The position numbers were made by a program, and so were the translations under genes. A stretch of DNA of 64,000 nucleotides from assembly GCA_902825965.1 (NCBI GenBank), contig CADEDA010000004.1, positions 198,496 to 262,495 of the forward strand, written 5' to 3'. This document shows, one piece after another, positions 7,911 to 18,640 of the stretch. Source of the stretch: an uncultured Gemmatimonadota bacterium. Its GTDB lineage: Bacteria; Gemmatimonadota; Gemmatimonadetes; Gemmatimonadales; Gemmatimonadaceae. The notes under the pieces were generated by a model, which saw only the letters and a program-made list of their open reading frames with translations, searched no databases and had not been told where the DNA came from. Every line of letters begins with the position of its first letter. Position 1 is the first letter of the stretch.

Positions 7911-8893
7911 CAGCGCCCCGATGGATCCCTCCGCCGCTTGTCATCGAGCGAGCGCACCTGCCAGTCGATCCGCTCGAGCAGGTTGCGGTTCACCGAGATC
8001 AGGTCCGCGAGCAGCCCCACGATCACCAGGAAGAACCCGGACCCCAGGAGCAGCACGGCGAGCAGCAGCGACTGGATGTGCCCCGAGCCGTCCCCGCCGA
8101 AGTAATGGAAGAGGAACCGCACGCCGATCGCGAAACCCACCGCGAAGATCGTCGCGCCGGGCACGGCGAAGAACACGAACGGCCGGTACGTCATGAAGAT
8201 CCGGATGATCGTGAGCATCTGCCGCGCGACGTAGCTCGTCATGGAGCGCGCCAGTCGCGACGGCCGCGTGGGGGCGTTGACGCCCACCGGCACGGTGGCG
8301 ATGGCCATGCCCTTCTGCCCCGCCTGGATGATGGTCTCGACGGTGTACGTGTAGCGGTTGAACACGTGCATGCGCATCGCCGCCTCGCGCGACAGCGCGC
8401 GGAAGCCGGACGGGGCGTCCTCCACCGCGGTGCCGCTCGCGGCGCGCGTCACCGCACTCCCGAAGCGCTGCAGCAGCTTCTTGAGCGGCGAGAAACTGCG
8501 GATCTCGGTCACCGGACGCACGCCGATCACCAGGTCGGCGCGGCGCGCGACCACCGGTGCGACCAGCGACGCGATGTCGGCGCCGCGGTACTGGCCATCG
8601 CCGTCGGTGTTCACCACCACGTCGGCGTCCATCGCCAGCGCGGCATCGATGCCGGTGAGGAAGGCCTTGGCCAGCCCGCTCTTGCGCGGCAGCGACACCA
8701 CGGCGGCGCCCAGCCCCCGCGCCACCTCCACGGTGCGATCGGTGCTGCCGTCGTCGATCACCAGCACCCGGATGTCCGCGATGCCGGGCAGCGCACGCGG
8801 CAGGTCCGCGATCACCGCCGGCAGCGTGGCCTCCTCGTTGTGACACGGGATCTGGATGACGACCCGCATGCCCGCCGTCGGTGCGTTCACCAC
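7910..8893 (-). CDS. family 2 glycosyltransferase (polyprenyl-phosphate sugar synthase type)
   Basis: 327 residues. GT-A fold at about 9-235: VVIQIPCHNEEATLP at the N-terminus, VIDDGSTDRT, and the DXD-type NTDGDGQY. Two membrane helices follow near the C-terminus (about 240-265 and 275-305), as in dolichyl/undecaprenyl-phosphate mannosyl- or glucosyltransferases. It likely transfers a sugar from a nucleotide to a polyprenyl phosphate at the inner face of the membrane. The start overlaps the end of the gamma-glutamyltransferase gene by 7 nt and its end overlaps the GT-C gene, suggesting one transcript. ATG 8869 (MRVVIQIP) is an alternative start. Confidence 0.9.
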   Translation of the reverse strand: MVNAPTAGMRVVIQIPCHNEEATLPAVIADLPRALPGIADIRVLVIDDGSTDRTVEVARGLGAAVVSLPRKSGLAKAFLTGIDAALAMDADVVVNTDGDGQYRGADIASLVAPVVARRADLVIGVRPVTEIRSFSPLKKLLQRFGSAVTRAASGTAVEDAPSGFRALSREAAMRMHVFNRYTYTVETIIQAGQKGMAIATVPVGVNAPTRPSRLARSMTSYVARQMLTIIRIFMTYRPFVFFAVPGATIFAVGFAIGVRFLFHYFGGDGSGHIQSLLLAVLLLGSGFFLVIVGLLADLISVNRNLLERIDWQVRSLDDKRRRDPSGR

Positions 8894-10818
8894 GAGATCC
8901 CGTAGTCCTCGCCGAAGTTGCTTGCCGCGCCCCAGAGCGAGCCGTGCTTGCGATCGACCCAGATGGCCGTGATCGGACCCGAGGTCCAGCGCGCGAACTC
9001 GGTCGCGTAGCCGCGGCGCCGCAGGTCCTCGCGCACCCAGTCGGGGATGCGCTCGTTCAACTGCAGGCGACCCGGCCGCGCATCGTGCGCGCCGAAGCTC
9101 GAGCGCATCTGGTAACTATGGAAGCCCGGATGTTCGGCCGCCTGCTGCACGGTCTGCCCGAACTCCACCATCGCGAGGAAGAACTGCAGCAGGTCCTGGT
9201 CCTGCGTGTCGCCGCCCTGCACGGAGAACGCCATCCAGGGCTCGCCGTCCTTGAGCGCGATGGTCGGCGTGAGCGTCACCCGCGGCCGCTTGCCGGGCTC
9301 GATCACGTTGAACGGACCGTCCTCCGCGCGCGTCACGAATGACTGCGCACGCTGCGACAACCCGATGCCGGTGTTGCCCGCGATCACCGCCGGCACCCAG
9401 CCCCCGCTCGGCGTGATCGACACCAGCCAGCCGTTCTTGTCCGCTGCCTGGATGCTCGTGGTGCCACGCGTGAACGCGTCATCGAACGCCGCGGTCCGCT
9501 CGGCCTCCGTCTGCGGCGGCTCCTGCATCCGCTGCCGTGGGGTGCTGTCAGCCCGCGGGCCGGTCACCGACCACGTGGCGAGCAACTCGGTGAACGGATT
9601 GGTCCCGCCCTGGAACGGATACGGGTCGCCCGGACGCACCGCAGGGTCGTTCCGCTCCTTGTTCATCAGTTCCCAACGCGTCTTCGCGTAGGCCTTGCTC
9701 ATGAGGCCCTGCACCGGCTCCGCGGGCGCGAAGTAGGGATCGCCGTAGTAGAAGTCGCGATCCGCGAACGCGAGGTTCATCGCCTGGTACACCGTATGGA
9801 TGTACTGCGCGCTGTTGTAGCCCATCGCCTTGAGGTCGGCGTGCTCGAGGATGTTCAGCGCCTGCAGCATCGCCGGCCCCTGTTGCCAGATGGGCAGCTT
9901 GTAGACGTCGATGCCGCGGTAGTTCGTCGAGTACGGCTCCTCGATCATCACCTTCCAGTTCGCGAGGTCGGCCTTGGTGAACAACCCGCCCTGCTCCTGC
10001 ACGCTGCGCACGATCTCGTCGGCGATGTCGCCCTTGTAGAAGCGGTCGTACGCGGCGTAGATCGCCTCCTTGCGCGACTTCTTCGCCTTCTTCGCCGCGC
10101 GCTCGGCCTCGATCAGCTTGCGGAACGTCGCCGCGAGGTCCGGCTGCCTGAAGATCTCGCCCGCGTTGGGCGCCTCACGCGCCTCACCGGGGTGCGTCAG
10201 GAAGACCTTCGGGGAGTACGTCCACTGCTTGATCTGTGCCTTGTTGCTCTCGATGCCGTTGGCGAGCTGGGCCTCGATCGCATATCCCTCCTCGGCCATC
10301 TGCAGCGCCGGCGCGAGCACCTGCTCCAGCGACATCGTGCCGTACTCGGCCAGCATGGTCATGAGCCCGCCCGGCGTGCCCGGCGTCACCGCCGCCAGCG
10401 GGCCGAACTCGGGTGGGAAGCGCATGCCCTTCGACTGATAGAACGCCGCGGTCGCCCCCGTGGGTGCGACGCCGAGTGCGTTGATGCCGATGACCTTCTT
10501 GAGACCCGGGTGGTAGATGAGCGCCTGCGTCTCGCCGCCGCAGCCCAACGTGTCCCACATGGTGCAGACCGCAGCGAGCATGGCGGCGGCTGCGTCCACG
10601 GCGTTGCCACCCTGCTGGAAGATCATCGCGCCGGCGGTCGCGCCGAGCGGCTTGCCGGTTACCGCGACCCAATGCTTGCCGTGCAGCGGGGGGCGCTCGG
10701 TGCGCTGGGCGTCGGCGACGCGGGGGACCCCCGCGAGCACGAGGGCACAGGCCACGGCCACAAGTGGTGCGGACGCGAGGGCGGAGGAGAGCGGACGGAG
10801 GAGGCGGGCGAGGCGCAT
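8887..10818 (-). CDS. gamma-glutamyltransferase-family Ntn hydrolase
   Basis: 643 residues from ATG 10818, with a signal peptide (about 1-38, ending VADAQ). The precursor is expected to cleave itself before the Thr that starts the small subunit: DAFTRGTTSIQAADKNG at about 446-462, with T453 as the predicted nucleophile. The family normally reads GTTHxSVVD; here His is replaced by Ser, so specificity may differ from glutathione hydrolases. Large-subunit features include QQGGNAVDAAAAM and GTPGGL. It contains a lysine-rich insertion (AAKKAKKSRK, about 241-250). Acylases of the same superfamily are an alternative. Periplasmic or secreted. Confidence 0.9.
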   Translation of the reverse strand: MRLARLLRPLSSALASAPLVAVACALVLAGVPRVADAQRTERPPLHGKHWVAVTGKPLGATAGAMIFQQGGNAVDAAAAMLAAVCTMWDTLGCGGETQALIYHPGLKKVIGINALGVAPTGATAAFYQSKGMRFPPEFGPLAAVTPGTPGGLMTMLAEYGTMSLEQVLAPALQMAEEGYAIEAQLANGIESNKAQIKQWTYSPKVFLTHPGEAREAPNAGEIFRQPDLAATFRKLIEAERAAKKAKKSRKEAIYAAYDRFYKGDIADEIVRSVQEQGGLFTKADLANWKVMIEEPYSTNYRGIDVYKLPIWQQGPAMLQALNILEHADLKAMGYNSAQYIHTVYQAMNLAFADRDFYYGDPYFAPAEPVQGLMSKAYAKTRWELMNKERNDPAVRPGDPYPFQGGTNPFTELLATWSVTGPRADSTPRQRMQEPPQTEAERTAAFDDAFTRGTTSIQAADKNGWLVSITPSGGWVPAVIAGNTGIGLSQRAQSFVTRAEDGPFNVIEPGKRPRVTLTPTIALKDGEPWMAFSVQGGDTQDQDLLQFFLAMVEFGQTVQQAAEHPGFHSYQMRSSFGAHDARPGRLQLNERIPDWVREDLRRRGYATEFARWTSGPITAIWVDRKHGSLWGAASNFGEDYGISW

Positions 10819-10905
10819 GGGGGATGGGAAAGGGGCACCGGGACGATATAGTCCCGACGCCCCATGGGCCACCTCGTCACAGCCGGCACACCCGGTCCCC
10901 GGCGG

Positions 10906-12480
10906 CTACTTCCGCGCGCGTCCCTTGCTCCAGGCGTTCGCCGCCTGCGGGCGCCGGGCGGGGCTGGCCGCGGCGGTCCCGGGCCGCAGCGCCCGCGGGT
11001 CCTCGGTGAGCTTGAAGCGCGACACGATCTCCGACAGGCTCGTGGCCTGGCCGGCCAGCTCGGTGGAGGCGCTCGCCGTCTCCTCGGACGCCGCGGCGGT
11101 CCGCTGCGTCACCGAGCTGATGCGGTCGAGCGCACTGCTCATGTCGGTGCTGCCGTCCCGCTGCTGCTGCGACCCGGCGACGATCTCCTCCATCATCGAG
11201 CGCACCTTGCCGATGCCGTGGTTGATCTTGGCGAACTGCTCCACGACCTCCGCACTCACCGCCACGCTGGCGGTCGCACTGGCCTGCGACGCGGCGACGA
11301 TGTCCGTCGTCTGCTTGGCCGCCTCCGCCGAACGGATGGCCAGCGACCGCACTTCCTCGGCCACCACCGCGAAGCCGCGACCGGCGTCGCCGGCCCGGGC
11401 CGCCTCCACGGCGGCGTTGAGGGCGAGGAGGTTGGTCTGGAACGCGATCTCGTCGATGGTCTTGATGATGCGCGCCGTGCGCTCCGACGACTGCTTGAGC
11501 TCCTGCACGGCTCCCTCGAGCCGGTGGATCGCCTCGTCGCCGGTGACCGCGGCCGAGGCGGCGGAGGATGCGACGCCGTTGGCGTCCACGGCGCGGTCGG
11601 TGTTGCTGGCCGAGAGCGAGGAGAGTTCGTGCGTGCTCGCCGAGATCTCCTCGAGGTGTGCGGCCTGGTTCCCGGCGCCGGTGGCGAGCTCCTGGCTCGC
11701 GGCACTGATCTGCTGCGACGCCGCGGCGACCTGGTCCGCCGCCTGCGACACCTCGACGAACGCCGCGCGCAGCGTCTCGATCGCGTCGTTGAACGCCTCC
11801 GCGGCGGCGGCGTTCTCGTCCTTGTAGCTGCCGCGCACCCGGACGGTGAGGTCGCCCTCGCCGAGTTCGACCATCACCTGCGACACTTCCTTGAGGAAGC
11901 GGGCGTTCTCGCCGCGCAGCAGCTCCTCCATCCGCGCCTGGCGCGCGTCGGTGAGTGCGGTGATCACCACCGCGATGTCCACCTGCAGGAGGCGGGTGAA
12001 GGCCTCGGTGAACCGCTCCTTCTGCGCCGCCGTCGCGCCGCTGCTGCCCACCGCGTCCACCATGTGCCGACGGATCACGTCGTACATGGCGACGAACCAG
12101 TTGGAGTCGAGGTCCACGCGGTCGTGGATCTGGCCCACCTTCCGGCGATACCCGATGTACTCGTCGTCCACGCGCCCCGTGAGCATCGTCGCGAGGTAGC
12201 GCGTGATCATCGGCTTCTGCCGCTCGATCGTGGTGTGCTTGCGGATGATGTCGGCGGTCTGCCGCTCCTTCATGATGTGACTATAGAAGTCCTCGATCAT
12301 GACCGCCGATCGCGACTGGCACACGGCGCTCCAGCGACAGATGACCCCGAGGTCGTCCTCGCTGAGGCCGAGGAAGCGGAGGCGGGTCATGACCTCCGGG
12401 TCAGAGACGGCGATGCTGCCGGGCGGGATGACCTCGACGGGTTCCGCGTGCGGCTTGAGACCGAACCATGAGAACGCCAT
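10906..12480 (-). CDS. globin-coupled methyl-accepting chemotaxis protein (soluble)
   Basis: 524 residues and no membrane segment. An N-terminal protoglobin/globin-coupled-sensor domain spans about 25-190; [15 protein letters not shown] contains H119, aligned with the proximal haem ligand of HemAT. A HAMP-like linker follows (about 212-262, [12 protein letters not shown]), then an MCP signalling domain whose hairpin tip is [20 protein letters not shown] with flanking [15 protein letters not shown]. It is likely an oxygen or other gas sensor feeding CheA/CheW, which are not in this window. It is separated by 87 nt from the downstream gamma-glutamyltransferase gene and by 161 nt from sufS, so it is probably transcribed on its own. 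Confidence 0.93.
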   Translation of the reverse strand: MAFSWFGLKPHAEPVEVIPPGSIAVSDPEVMTRLRFLGLSEDDLGVICRWSAVCQSRSAVMIEDFYSHIMKERQTADIIRKHTTIERQKPMITRYLATMLTGRVDDEYIGYRRKVGQIHDRVDLDSNWFVAMYDVIRRHMVDAVGSSGATAAQKERFTEAFTRLLQVDIAVVITALTDARQARMEELLRGENARFLKEVSQVMVELGEGDLTVRVRGSYKDENAAAAEAFNDAIETLRAAFVEVSQAADQVAAASQQISAASQELATGAGNQAAHLEEISASTHELSSLSASNTDRAVDANGVASSAASAAVTGDEAIHRLEGAVQELKQSSERTARIIKTIDEIAFQTNLLALNAAVEAARAGDAGRGFAVVAEEVRSLAIRSAEAAKQTTDIVAASQASATASVAVSAEVVEQFAKINHGIGKVRSMMEEIVAGSQQQRDGSTDMSSALDRISSVTQRTAAASEETASASTELAGQATSLSEIVSRFKLTEDPRALRPGTAAASPARRPQAANAWSKGRARK

Positions 12481-12589
12481 GACGACTCCAGATGCGTGGC
12501 TGCGCCATCCGTGGTAGTGGCGCTAACCAGTGTGCATCTAGCTTCGTCTGCCGAGCGGTCAGGTTGAGATTGTTACACCCCGCGCGGCA

Positions 12590-12631
12590 AAGTTCAGGCA
12601 ACTCCCTACGAAGTTCAGCGATTCCCCTACG
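12590..12631. repeat. two tandem 21-bp imperfect repeats upstream of the chemoreceptor
   Basis: Two adjacent 21-bp units, each AAGTTCAG-N6-CCCTACG, match at about 16 of 21 positions. They lie in the 161-bp gap between sufS (3' end) and the chemoreceptor start, about 110-150 nt upstream of that start. The 21-bp period is two helical turns, which would place two protein-binding sites on the same DNA face. No known regulator motif was recognised. Confidence 0.45.
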
Positions 12632-12641
12632 GGAGACCTCC

Positions 12642-13889
12642 TCAGGGCAACGCGAAGCGCTCCTGCGCTGCCTGCACCGCCGCAGCCAGGCGATGCACAT
12701 CGGGGGGCGTGTTGTACACCCAGAACGAAGCGCGCACGGTGGAGTGCACACCCAGCGCCCGCATCAAGGGTTGCGCACAGTGGTGCCCCGCGCGCACACA
12801 CACGCCCTCCACGTCCAGCGTCGTTGCCACGTCGTGCGGATGGACGTCCCGTACGCTGAAGCTCACGACGCCGCTCCGGTCCTCGGCGCGGGCGCTCCCA
12901 TGGAGTGTCACGCCGGGGATCGCGGCGAGTGCACGCATGGCCTCCGTGGTGAGCGCGATTTCATGCGCGCGCACGGCCTCCATGCCGAGCCCGTCCACGT
13001 AGTCGCAGGCCGCCGCGAGCCCGACCGCCGCCTCGACGTTCGGGGTGCCCGCCTCGAACTTGTGCGGCACCACGTTCCACGTGGTGTGGTCGTCATGCAC
13101 CCACTCGATCATGTCGCCGCCGAAGTGGTAGGGCGGCATCGCCTCCAGCAGCGCGCGGCGCATCACCAGGCCGCCACTGCCCATCGGCCCGCCGATCTTG
13201 TGACCGCTGAACGCATACGCGTCCACGCCGAGTGCGTCGACGTTCACGCGCAGATGCGGCACTGCCTGCGCCCCGTCACACACCACCAGTGCCCGGCCGG
13301 CACGGCGCGCGATCGCGACCATCTCCGTCACCGGATTGATGGTGCCGAGCGCGTTGGACACCTGGCCGAACGCAACGACCTTCGTGCGCGCGTCGACGAG
13401 GCGGGCCCACTGCTCAAGATCCACTCCACCCGAGGCATCACGCTCACAGATGCGGAACTCCGCCCCCACCGCGAGTGCGAGCTGCTGCCACGGGACGAAG
13501 TTCGCGTGATGTTCGAGCCGCGTGACGACGATGTTGTCGCCGCGCGCGACGTTCGCACCGCCCCACGCGGTAGCCACGAGGTTCATCGCCTCGGTGGTGC
13601 CGCGGGTGAAGATCAGCGTGTCGGCGTCGGCGACCCCGAGGAATCGTGCCACCCGCACGCGGGCATCATGGTATGCCTGCGTCGCCGCTGCCGAGAGCGC
13701 GTAGGCGCCGCGGTGCGGGTTCGCGTTGGTGTGCCGGTAGTAGTGCGCGATCGCGTCGAGCACCGACTGCGGCTTCTGCGCGGTCGCGGCGGAGTCGAGG
13801 TACACGAGCTCCGGCGACGCAGCGAGCAGCGGGAAGTCGGACTTCGGTGCCAGTGCACCGAGCGTGTGCACCGTGCTCTTCACACTCAT
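12642..13889 (-). CDS. sufS: cysteine desulfurase SufS
   Basis: 415 residues, group II desulfurase. PLP lysine K231 in FSGHKIGGPMG; catalytic Cys C371 in RAGHHCAQP on the short rigid loop of SufS types; EHHANFVPWQ near 126-135 is the conserved stacking region. It takes sulfur from cysteine and passes it to SufU (C42/C67/C131), encoded two genes upstream. Last gene of the SUF operon; its ATG overlaps the stop of the Rieske gene (ATGA, 13886-13889). Confidence 0.97.
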   Translation of the reverse strand: MSVKSTVHTLGALAPKSDFPLLAASPELVYLDSAATAQKPQSVLDAIAHYYRHTNANPHRGAYALSAAATQAYHDARVRVARFLGVADADTLIFTRGTTEAMNLVATAWGGANVARGDNIVVTRLEHHANFVPWQQLALAVGAEFRICERDASGGVDLEQWARLVDARTKVVAFGQVSNALGTINPVTEMVAIARRAGRALVVCDGAQAVPHLRVNVDALGVDAYAFSGHKIGGPMGSGGLVMRRALLEAMPPYHFGGDMIEWVHDDHTTWNVVPHKFEAGTPNVEAAVGLAAACDYVDGLGMEAVRAHEIALTTEAMRALAAIPGVTLHGSARAEDRSGVVSFSVRDVHPHDVATTLDVEGVCVRAGHHCAQPLMRALGVHSTVRASFWVYNTPPDVHRLAAAVQAAQERFALP

Positions 13890-14224
13890 CGCGCCCTCCG
13901 GACGAAGACCACCCCTTCACGTTCCACGACGTCATACCGCACGAGTTCCTGGTCGGCCGGGCCGCGCAGCACGGCGCCCGTGCGGCAATCGAAGCGCGCA
14001 CCATGCCAACAACACTCGAGCTCCCCGTTCGCGTACAGCGTGCCCTCCGAGAGCGGGAACTCGGCGTGTGGACAGTGGTCCTTCACCGCGAACAGGTTGC
14101 CCGCATGCCGGCCCACGCAGAGGGTGGTGCCGTTGGGGTGCGTGGCCTGCCGAAGCGCTCCGTCCGCCAACTCGGTCGCGCGCAGGCCAGCGAGCGGCTC
14201 GAAGCCGTCGCCCGTGCCGCTCAC
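13886..14224 (-). CDS. Rieske [2Fe-2S] ferredoxin in the SUF operon
   Basis: 112 residues. Rieske ligands: C51-P-H53 (DHCPHAEFPL) and C71-C-W-H74 (ECCWHGARFD), as in small Rieske ferredoxins of non-haem oxygenases and nitrite-reductase small subunits. The GTG start at 14224 overlaps the sufU stop (GTGA); an upstream ATG-like start would run through sufU by about 80 nt and add a non-conserved tail. The oxygenase partner is absent, so its place between sufU and sufS suggests an electron-transfer role in Fe-S assembly or a sensor of cluster supply. Similar Rieske genes are known in SUF operons of several other phyla. Confidence 0.9.
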   Translation of the reverse strand: MSGTGDGFEPLAGLRATELADGALRQATHPNGTTLCVGRHAGNLFAVKDHCPHAEFPLSEGTLYANGELECCWHGARFDCRTGAVLRGPADQELVRYDVVEREGVVFVRRAR

Positions 14225-14691
14225 GACGTGGCTGCGCCCTGCGCAGCGGGCTCGGCCCCGTCCATCGCGGACTTGAGCGCATGCCACGCGAGCGACGCAC
14301 ACTTCACGCGCATCGGGAACTTGGCCACGCCGGCGAGCGCCCGCAGCTGGCCCAGCTCCTTCGCCGTCGCGGCGTCGGTCTCCGTGCCGGTCACGAGGCG
14401 GTGCACCTTCTCGAAGATCACCGCGGCTTCGTCACGCGAGCGTCCCTTCACCGCCTGCGTCATGAGCGAGGCCGAGGCCTTGGAGATCGCGCAGCCGACC
14501 CCTTGGAACGAGACGTCGCTCACCAGGTCGCCGTCGAACTTGAGCCAGACTGTGAGCGCGTCGCCGCAGTTGGGGTTCTTGCCGTCGGCGCTGCACGACG
14601 CCTCCGGCAACTCGCGGAAGTTCCGCGGGCGCCGGTAGTGGTCCAGGATGATCTCCTGGTACAGGGCGTCGAGTGCGGCGTCGTCGGCCAC
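14221..14691 (-). CDS. sufU: SufU zinc-dependent sulfurtransferase
   Basis: 156 residues. Zn/active-site ligands at the expected SufU positions: C42 and D44 (NPNCGD), C67 (GVGCAISKASASLM), and C131 (RVKCASLAWHAL). The long spacer of about 20 residues between C67 and C131 distinguishes SufU from IscU scaffolds. It accepts persulfide from SufS and hands it to the SufBCD complex. Three nt downstream of sufD; its stop overlaps the Rieske GTG. Confidence 0.96.
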   Translation of the reverse strand: MADDAALDALYQEIILDHYRRPRNFRELPEASCSADGKNPNCGDALTVWLKFDGDLVSDVSFQGVGCAISKASASLMTQAVKGRSRDEAAVIFEKVHRLVTGTETDAATAKELGQLRALAGVAKFPMRVKCASLAWHALKSAMDGAEPAAQGAATS

Positions 14692-14694
14692 GGC

Positions 14695-16007
14695 CTACTC
14701 GAGCCGGAGGTGGGTGAAGCGTTCGAACACCGCGCGCTCGAGCTCCAGGCGCAGGCTGTCGATCTCGATCGTCTCCAGCACCTCGGCCGCGAACGCATAG
14801 GTGAGCAGCGCGCGCGCGTTCTCGGCGCCGATGCCGCGGCTCTTCAGGTAGAAGAGGGCGATGTCGTCGAGCCGCCCGATCGTCGCCCCGTGCGTGCACT
14901 TCACGTCGTCGGCGAAGATCTCCAGCTGCGGCTTCGTGTCCACCCGCGCCTTCTCGGAGAGCAGCAGCGCCTTGTTGGTCTGCTTGCCGTCCGTCTTCTG
15001 CGCGATGGGGTCCACGTAGACCTTGCCGTTGAACACGCCGTGCGACTGCCCGTCGAGGATCCCCTTGTAGAGCTCCCGGCTCGCGCAGGACTCGGCCAGG
15101 TGCTCCACGAAGGTCTGGTGGTCGGCGTGCTGGTTGCCGTCGAGCACGTACAGGCCGTTCAGCCGCGCCTCGCTGCCCGTGCCGGCCAGCTTGGTGTAGA
15201 TGTTGGTGCGCGAGAGTTCCGCACCGGCGGCGTACGAGAACGAGTGGTAGATCGCGTCGCGGCCCTGCGTGACCTGCACCGTGCCGACGTGGAAGGCCTC
15301 GAGGTTGTCGCGCTGCACCTTGTAGTGGTCCACGCGCGCCCCCGAGCCCACCGAGATCTCGGCCACGCCGTTCACCAGGTAGCTCGCCTTGCCCAGCCCG
15401 ACGTAGCTCTCCACCAGCACCACCTGCGAGAGCGCCTCCGCCACCACCAGCAGCCGCGGATGGATCGCCGCGCCGTTGGCCTGCGCGTCCACCACATTGA
15501 GGATGTGCAGCGGGACCTCGACCGTCTCGCCCTTGGGCACGCGCACCACCACGCCGTCCTGCATGAAGGCGGTGTTGAGCGCCGTGAAGGCGGCACGGTC
15601 GAACGCGGCGAGCGCCCCGAGGTGCTTCTGCACCCACTCGGGCTGCTCGCGCAGGGCGTCGGAGAGCGTGCTCACGTGCACTTCGGCCGAGAGCTCGGCG
15701 AAGTTGGAGAGGGCGGGCTCGAGGCGGCCGTTGACGAACACCAGCCGGTGCCAGGCCTCGTCGACGAGCCAGGGCTTGAGGTCCGAGAGCGTGAGCGCGG
15801 TCGGCGCCGGCTTGACCGCCTTGAACGTGCGCTCCGCGATCGGCGTCACCGACGTGAAGTGCCAGTCCTCGTCGCGCGTGGTCGGGAAGCCGAGGGCGGT
15901 GAAGCGCTCGAACGCCTGCTGGCGCAGCGCGGGGAGCCACGCCGGGCCCTCGCCGCCACCGTTCGCGGCGTAGGCCGCGAACTGATCGGAGTAGGGAGCG
16001 ACGCTGG

Positions 16008-16011
<4 letters not shown>
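14695..16011 (-). CDS. sufD: SufD, Fe-S scaffold complex subunit
   Basis: 438 residues of right-handed beta-helix type; core strands around [16 protein letters not shown], and the C-terminal helical region with [20 protein letters not shown] and [20 protein letters not shown], the part that binds SufC. It pairs with SufB in the SufBC2D complex. The start is GTG at 16011, overlapping the sufC stop (GTGA). No truncation seen. Confidence 0.95.
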
Positions 16012-16760
<749 letters not shown>

Positions 16761-16871
16761 ATGTGATATAGGGGTGAGGGGTGAGGTGTGAGGCGTGGGG
16801 AAGGGAGACGCGGGCCTGTGGAGGAATGCCGTCGTTCCTCCCACCTCCCACCTCACACCTCCCACCTGCCG
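16761..16871. repeat. sufB-sufC spacer with long inverted repeat and hairpin
   Basis: This 111-bp spacer inside the SUF operon is of very low complexity: a G-rich half (16768-16803) and a C-rich half (16836-16870). GAGGTGTGAGG (16783-16793) pairs with CCTCACACCTC (16851-16861), and an inner hairpin GAGGAA-N8-TTCCTC lies at 16821-16840. The RNA would form a long stem between the two cistrons, which could stabilise the ends or lower transcription into sufC. The C-rich half belongs to the family of intergenic tracts seen at three other places in the window. Confidence 0.6.
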
Positions 16872-18305
<1,434 letters not shown>

Positions 18306-18337
18306 GCTGCCGACTGGTTCAGGGATCGCCCGCTATA

Positions 18338-18353
18338 GACTAGCAATCTAGTC
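18338..18353. promoter_or_regulatory. palindrome upstream of sufB, candidate Fe-S regulator operator
   Basis: Perfect palindrome GACTAG-CAAT-CTAGTC, 33-48 nt upstream of the sufB start, with TATAG next to it (a possible -10 on the minus strand). Its half-sites GACTAG/CTAGTC resemble the GACT/AGTC half-sites of IscR type-1 sites in proteobacteria, but the spacing is 3 bp longer. No Rrf2-family gene is in the window, so the binding protein is unknown. Confidence 0.5.
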
Positions 18354-18631
18354 GGGAATCATTTGAACGCATAGGATGATGGCCGGGGTTCCGAACGGTG
18401 ATCGGTGGTGTGAGGTGGAGGCGCAGGGCGACGGTGCGGCTCACCCTCCCGGCCCAAACTCGGGCTTCAGCTGGAAGCTCGCATCAAGCAACCGCCCGCA
18501 AACAAATGATTGCCGACGCGGCATAAGCTTTGTTCTGACTATGCGATAGGTAGATGCTGCAGTCGAAGCCAAGCGGGCGAAACAACCCTCCGACACATCC
18601 ACCCTCGACCATCCATCATCCACCATCCACC
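18354..18631. other. intergenic region between sufB and the diguanylate cyclase
   Basis: No gene supported. It contains AT-richer sequence upstream of sufB, GTGAGGTGGA at about 18409-18418 that is the inverse complement of TCCACCTCAC near 18626, and a C-rich tract (18591-18640) of repeated CCATCCACC-like words that runs into the stop codon of the minus-strand diguanylate cyclase gene. Confidence 0.5.
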
Positions 18632-18640
18632 TCACCCCCT
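18591..18640. repeat. C-rich CCATCCACC tract at the 3' end of the diguanylate cyclase gene
   Basis: Low-complexity run of CCATCCA, CCATCCACC and CACCTCACC words. It overlaps the stop codon of the minus-strand gene; in that gene's mRNA it would be a G-rich 3' end. The same type of sequence occurs at 16836-16870, 20531-20580 and 39661-39696. Confidence 0.6.

Noticed and set aside
8877..10851. Plus-strand open frames opposite the gamma-glutamyltransferase
   Set aside because: Leu/Arg/His-rich antisense frames without domains.
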